64,000 nt of DNA from positions 310,001 to 374,000 of the forward strand of contig CAWDTK010000019.1 of NCBI GenBank assembly GCA_963805255.1, given 5' to 3'. Shown here piece after piece: positions 60,680-64,000 of this stretch. A program made the position numbers and the translations under genes. Source of the stretch: Bog-532 sp963805255 (lineage in GTDB: Bacteria; Actinomycetota; Actinomycetes; Streptosporangiales; Streptosporangiaceae). The notes under the pieces were generated by a model that was given only the letters and a program-made list of their open reading frames with translations, was not told where the DNA came from and did not search any database. Within the stretch, counting starts at the first letter, position 1. Each line of letters begins with the position of its first letter.

Positions 60680-61506
60680 GTGGGGTGTCCCGCGCGTTCG
60701 AGCGGGCCGCCGCCGAAAACCGGGCCGCGCTGATCGGCTACCTCCCGGCGGGCTTCCCCAGCGTGGACGGCGCGATCGCCGCTGCCGTGGCCATGGCCGG
60801 GGCGGGCGCCGACATCATCGAGGTCGGCCTGCCGTACTCGGATCCGCTGATGGACGGGCCGGTCATCCAGCAGGCCGTGCAGGCCGCGCTGGCCGCGGGA
60901 AGCAAGGTCGCCGACACGCTGCGCACGGTCGAAGCCGTCGCCGGGGCCGGCGTGCCCGCGCTCGTCATGACCTACTGGAACCCGGTCGACCACTACGGCG
61001 TGACCGCGTTCGCGCGCGATCTCGCCGCGGCCGGCGGCTCGGGCCTGATCACCCCCGACCTGACCCCGGAGGAAGCCGGCCCCTGGCTGGAGGCGTCCGA
61101 CGCCTACGGGCTGGACCGGGTCTTCCTGGTGGCGCCGAGCTCGACCGGGGCCCGGATCGCCACCGTGACCGCGCGATGCCGGGGCTTCGTCTACGCGGCG
61201 TCCCTGATGGGCATCACCGGGGCGCGGGACGCGGTGAGCGGGCTGGCCGCTGGGCTGGTCGGCGCCGTCCGCGCGCACACGAAGCTTCCCGTCGCGGTCG
61301 GCCTCGGCGTCCGGGACGGGGCCCAGGCCGCCGAGGTGGCCAAATTCGCCGACGGCGTGATCGTCGGTTCCGCGTTCGTTCAGCGCCTGCTGGCCGCCCC
61401 CGACCTCACCGCCGGAGTGGCCGCGGTCCGCGACCTGGCCACCGAGCTGGCGTGCGGCGTCCGGGGTGCGCCCGTCACCTCGCCCGGCACTTCCCCCGGG
61501 AGCTGA
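60676..61506 (+). CDS. trpA: Tryptophan synthase alpha subunit
   Basis: Cleaves indole-3-glycerol phosphate. 276 residues. The catalytic Glu is in DIIEVGLPYSDPLMDGP and the Asp in GSGLITPDLTPEEA. LMGITGAR and VAVGLGVRDGAQ bind the phosphate. GTG at 60676 overlaps trpB. The end overlaps the Lgt-like gene. Confidence 0.95.
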   Translation: MSGVSRAFERAAAENRAALIGYLPAGFPSVDGAIAAAVAMAGAGADIIEVGLPYSDPLMDGPVIQQAVQAALAAGSKVADTLRTVEAVAGAGVPALVMTYWNPVDHYGVTAFARDLAAAGGSGLITPDLTPEEAGPWLEASDAYGLDRVFLVAPSSTGARIATVTARCRGFVYAASLMGITGARDAVSGLAAGLVGAVRAHTKLPVAVGLGVRDGAQAAEVAKFADGVIVGSAFVQRLLAAPDLTAGVAAVRDLATELACGVRGAPVTSPGTSPGS

Positions 61507-62378
61507 CGCTGCCGAACCTGCCGGTCGCGTACCTCCACAGCCCGGCCCGGGGCGAATGGCACCTCGGGCCGCTGCCAGTGCGCGGGTACGCGCTCTGCAT
61601 CGTCCTCGGCATCATCGTCGCGGTCTGGCTGACCGCCAGCCGGTACGCGAAGGCGGGCGGCCTGGGCGGCACGATCCTGGACGTAGCGGCCTGGGCGGTC
61701 CCGTTCGGACTGATCGGCGCGGCGGCGGGTGCGGCCGTACACGAAGGCACGCGGCTGTTCGTGTCGCGCCCGGATCTGTGGTCCGCGGCGCGGGCCTGGG
61801 ACGGTGCCATCGGGGTGCCAGGTGCCGTGGGGCTCGGCGCCCTGGGGGCCTGGATCGCCTGCCGGCGGGCCGGGGTGCGGCTCGGGCCCGTCGCCGGGGC
61901 GGCCGCGCCGGGCCTCGCGTTCGGCGCGGCGATCGCGTACCTGGGCTGCTGGTTCAGCCAGCAGATGTACGGCCGGCCGTCGTCGCTGCCGTGGGCGGTG
62001 GCGATCGGGCCGGTGCACCGCGTTCCGGGTTATGAGAACTTCGCCACGTTTGAGCCGGTCTTCGCGTACGAGGCGATGTGGTGCGCGGCCGCGGGCGGCA
62101 TCGTGCTGTGGGCCGCGCGGCGGTTCGCGCTGCCCGGCGAACGCGCCTTCGCGCTGCAGCTGGCGCTGACCTCCGCCGGGCTGTGCGCCGCGGAATGCCT
62201 GCTCATCGCGCCTGCCCCGCACCTTGCGGGCATGCGGGCCGACCAGTGGGCGGAGCTCGTCACGGTGGCGGGGGCGGTCACCGCCCTCTACTGGACCAGG
62301 CACCGGCCGGGCCCGGACGTCATCGCTCCCGGGCCGGCCAGACCCCAGCCGGGACCAGCCGTAATCGGTGCCTCCTAG
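61452..62378 (+). CDS. lgt: Prolipoprotein diacylglyceryl transferase homologue lacking key catalytic residues
   Basis: Lgt moves diacylglycerol to the Cys of prolipoproteins. The protein aligns end to end with actinobacterial Lgt (WHLGPLPVRGYALCIVLGII, AAWAVPFGLIG, LGALGAWIACRRAGV, FEPVFAYEAMW). Conserved sites are altered: the usual GRLYH after GLIG reads AAAGA; the signature GRLGNxFNQELYGR reads AYLGCWFSQQMYGR, losing the Arg, Asn and Glu; the later AGRFxVExLR reads AGLCAAECLL. Tyr in GYALC, the Gly of YGR and one Glu remain. GTG 61452 overlaps trpA; CTG 61503 or 61509 are alternatives. It may be inactive or have another role. Confidence 0.8.
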   Translation: MRRPGCARHLARHFPRELTLPNLPVAYLHSPARGEWHLGPLPVRGYALCIVLGIIVAVWLTASRYAKAGGLGGTILDVAAWAVPFGLIGAAAGAAVHEGTRLFVSRPDLWSAARAWDGAIGVPGAVGLGALGAWIACRRAGVRLGPVAGAAAPGLAFGAAIAYLGCWFSQQMYGRPSSLPWAVAIGPVHRVPGYENFATFEPVFAYEAMWCAAAGGIVLWAARRFALPGERAFALQLALTSAGLCAAECLLIAPAPHLAGMRADQWAELVTVAGAVTALYWTRHRPGPDVIAPGPARPQPGPAVIGAS

Positions 62379-62381
62379 ATC

Positions 62382-62431
62382 TTGGGTCTGATTCGTCCGG
62401 TGATGTAATGTGGGCGTAACTTTCGCGTAGC
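62382..62431 (+). promoter_or_regulatory. gltB promoter with GlnR-like boxes
   Basis: TTGGGT (62382-62387) and TGTAAT (62404-62409) with a 16-bp spacer form a possible promoter. GTAAT (62405), GTAAC (62416) and GTAGC (62427) are spaced exactly 11 bases apart with 6-base gaps, the spacing of actinobacterial GlnR half-sites (GTNAC-n6-GAAAC). A fourth half-site is not evident. Confidence 0.4.
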
Positions 62432-62522
62432 CAGCGAGCCGCCCCGGGCGGCCTTCGCGGCAGGGCCGGTGCCGTCCCGACCGCATCAGCAGAACGCAGA
62501 CGAGACGACGACAGGAGTTTTG

Positions 62523-64000
62523 ATGGCGCCTGCCGACAGAGCACAGGTACGGGACCACGACCGCGGTGGGCCCGAGGGACTGTATGACCGCCGTTTCGAG
62601 CACGACGCCTGTGGCGTCGGCTTCATCGCCGATCTGACCGGTTCGCCCGGGCACGACGTGGTGTCCAAGGCGCTCACGGCCCTCTGCAACCTCAAGCACC
62701 GCGGCGCCGAGGGCGGCGACCCCGGGACGGGGGACGGTGCGGGCATCCTCACCCAGATCCCGGACGCTTTCTTCCGCGAGGTCTGCGACTTCGACCTGCC
62801 GCCGGCCGGCGCCTACGCGGCCGGCCTGGTGTTCCTCCCGGCCACGTCGGCTGATCACGGCGCGGAGCCGGATTCCGGGCGCGACGAGGCCGCCCTGGCC
62901 AAACGGGAAGAGGCGAAGGCGGCCATCGGCCGGGTCGCGAAAGCGGAGAACCTGATCGTCCTCGGCTGGCGTGACGTCCCGCACAACCCGGAGGTCTGCG
63001 GCCGTGGCGCGCGCGCCGTACTGCCCCACCTCGCGCAGCTCTTCGTGGCCGGCGCGGGCAGGCAGCGCGGGATCGAGCTGGAGCGGATGGCGTTCTGCCT
63101 GCGCAAGCGGGCCCGGCGGGAAACCGGCGTGTACTTCGCGAGCCTGTCGCCACGGACCATCGTGTACAAGGGGATGCTGTCGCCGCCCGAGGTCCAGCCG
63201 TTCTTCCCGGACCTTTCCGACGAGCGGTACCGTTCCGCGCTGGCCCTCGTGCACTCGCGGTTTTCCACCAACACGTTCCCGTCCTGGCAGCTCGCGCACC
63301 CGTACCGGTACATCGCGCACAACGGCGAGATCAACACGGTCCGGGGCAACCGGAACTGGATGCGGGCCCGCGAGGCGATGCTGGCCAGCAGCCTGATCCC
63401 CGACTCCGCCGACGGGCGGGGCATCGACCGGATCTTCCCGGTCCTGGACCCCGACGGCAGCGACTCCGCCAGCTTCGACGAATGCCTCGAGCTGCTGCAC
63501 CTGGGCGGCCGGTCGCTGCCGCACGCGATGCTCATGATGATCCCCGAGCCGTGGGAGAACCACGAGGAGATGGACCCGGCGCGCCGGGCCTTCTACGAGT
63601 TCCACGCGGCCATGATGGAGCCGTGGGACGGCCCCGCCCTGATCGCGTTCACCGACGGGACCGTGATCGGCGCGGTGCTGGACCGCAACGGGCTGCGCCC
63701 CGGCCGGTACTGGATCACCCGCGACGGCCTGGTCATCCTGGCCAGTGAGGTCGGCGTCCTGGACATCGACCCCGCCACCGTCGTACGCAAGGGCCGGCTC
63801 CAGCCCGGCCGGATCTTCCTCGCCGACACCGGCACCGGCCGGATCGTGGAAGACGAGGAGGTCAAGGCGGCGCTGGCCGAGGAGCACCCGTACGAGGAAC
63901 TGCTGCACGCCGGCCAGGTGCACCTGAACGACCTGCCGCCCCGGGAGCGGCCGCTGCCCGCCGCGGACGAGCTGGTCACCCGGCAGCGGATGTTCGGCTA
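62523..64000 (+). CDS. gltB: Glutamate synthase large subunit (3' end outside window)
   Basis: Transfers the glutamine amide nitrogen to 2-oxoglutarate. The visible 492 residues are the N-terminal class II glutaminase domain. A 29-residue propeptide precedes the nucleophile Cys in HDACGVGFIADL. LKHRGAEGGDPGTGDGAGIL, LVHSRFSTNTFPSW, YRYIAHNGEINTVRGNRNWM and LDRNGLRPGRYWIT are family signatures. ATG at 62523 has AGGAG six bases upstream. The gene is open at base 64000, so the synthase and FMN domains lie beyond the window. Confidence 0.96.
   Translation, partial: MAPADRAQVRDHDRGGPEGLYDRRFEHDACGVGFIADLTGSPGHDVVSKALTALCNLKHRGAEGGDPGTGDGAGILTQIPDAFFREVCDFDLPPAGAYAAGLVFLPATSADHGAEPDSGRDEAALAKREEAKAAIGRVAKAENLIVLGWRDVPHNPEVCGRGARAVLPHLAQLFVAGAGRQRGIELERMAFCLRKRARRETGVYFASLSPRTIVYKGMLSPPEVQPFFPDLSDERYRSALALVHSRFSTNTFPSWQLAHPYRYIAHNGEINTVRGNRNWMRAREAMLASSLIPDSADGRGIDRIFPVLDPDGSDSASFDECLELLHLGGRSLPHAMLMMIPEPWENHEEMDPARRAFYEFHAAMMEPWDGPALIAFTDGTVIGAVLDRNGLRPGRYWITRDGLVILASEVGVLDIDPATVVRKGRLQPGRIFLADTGTGRIVEDEEVKAALAEEHPYEELLHAGQVHLNDLPPRERPLPAADELVTRQRMFG

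Overview
The window is about 74% G+C chromosomal core sequence from a Gram-positive actinobacterium. The evidence is GTG/ATG starts with stop-start overlaps, a division and cell-wall (dcw) cluster with SepF, YggT and Wag31/DivIVA, a meso-DAP type MurE (DNPR motif), PriA in place of HisA/TrpF, polyphosphate glucokinase, a DUF3040 protein and a translational ileS T-box. From mraZ to gltB the order follows the Streptomyces/Streptosporangiales layout. The genus cannot be read from the sequence. No tRNA, rRNA, CRISPR, prophage or insertion sequence was seen.

Layout. 1-5863: shikimate genes (aroK, aroB, aroQ, a second aroK), an LLM-type oxidoreductase, an M24 peptidase, efp and nusB. 5892-9337: a membrane protein, a methyltransferase, dinB and a DUF3040 protein. 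9521-14317 (minus): MoxR, DUF58 and transglutaminase genes. 14793-33275: the dcw cluster mraZ-rsmH-ftsL-ftsI-murE-murF-mraY-ftsW-murG-murC-ftsQ-ftsZ-yggS-sepF-yggT-divIVA. murD and the pgeF/yfiH gene are missing from their usual places. 33425-40107: a membrane protein with an Ada-like metal-binding tail, T-box-controlled ileS (minus), a TraR/DksA-type zinc finger, lspA and rluD. 40375-49132: a repeat-expanded DUF222/HNH endonuclease, dnaE, a YbjQ protein, a DUF1707/DUF1330 remnant, a DUF2567-like protein and a nitroreductase. 49578-57474: hisDCBH-priA-hisF, then ppgK and two small genes, then hisI. 57479-62378: a trp-associated membrane protein, trpCBA (no trpE) and an Lgt homologue lacking key catalytic residues. 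62523-end: gltB, cut by the window edge, behind a possible GlnR site.

Two features run through the whole window. First, short tandem repeats are unusually frequent. They occur inside genes as codon multiples (HNH, Trp-associated membrane protein, MurG tail, DUF2567-like protein) and between genes, including 23-, 21/20- and 26-bp units. Second, at least seven single-base frame breaks interrupt otherwise intact genes (aroB, transglutaminase, murF twice, ftsW, HNH, DUF1330). Three of them are the same change, GGATCC read as GGATTCC. Because aroB, murF and ftsW are normally needed for growth, sequence or assembly error is the simplest explanation for most of them, but the shared motif deserves a check.

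The control elements that can be read directly are an mraZ promoter overlapped by 10-bp-spaced MraZ boxes, a complete T-box with mutually exclusive sequestrator and antisequestrator ahead of ileS, a strong terminator after divIVA, and a 10-bp perfect hairpin between convergent genes before ileS.
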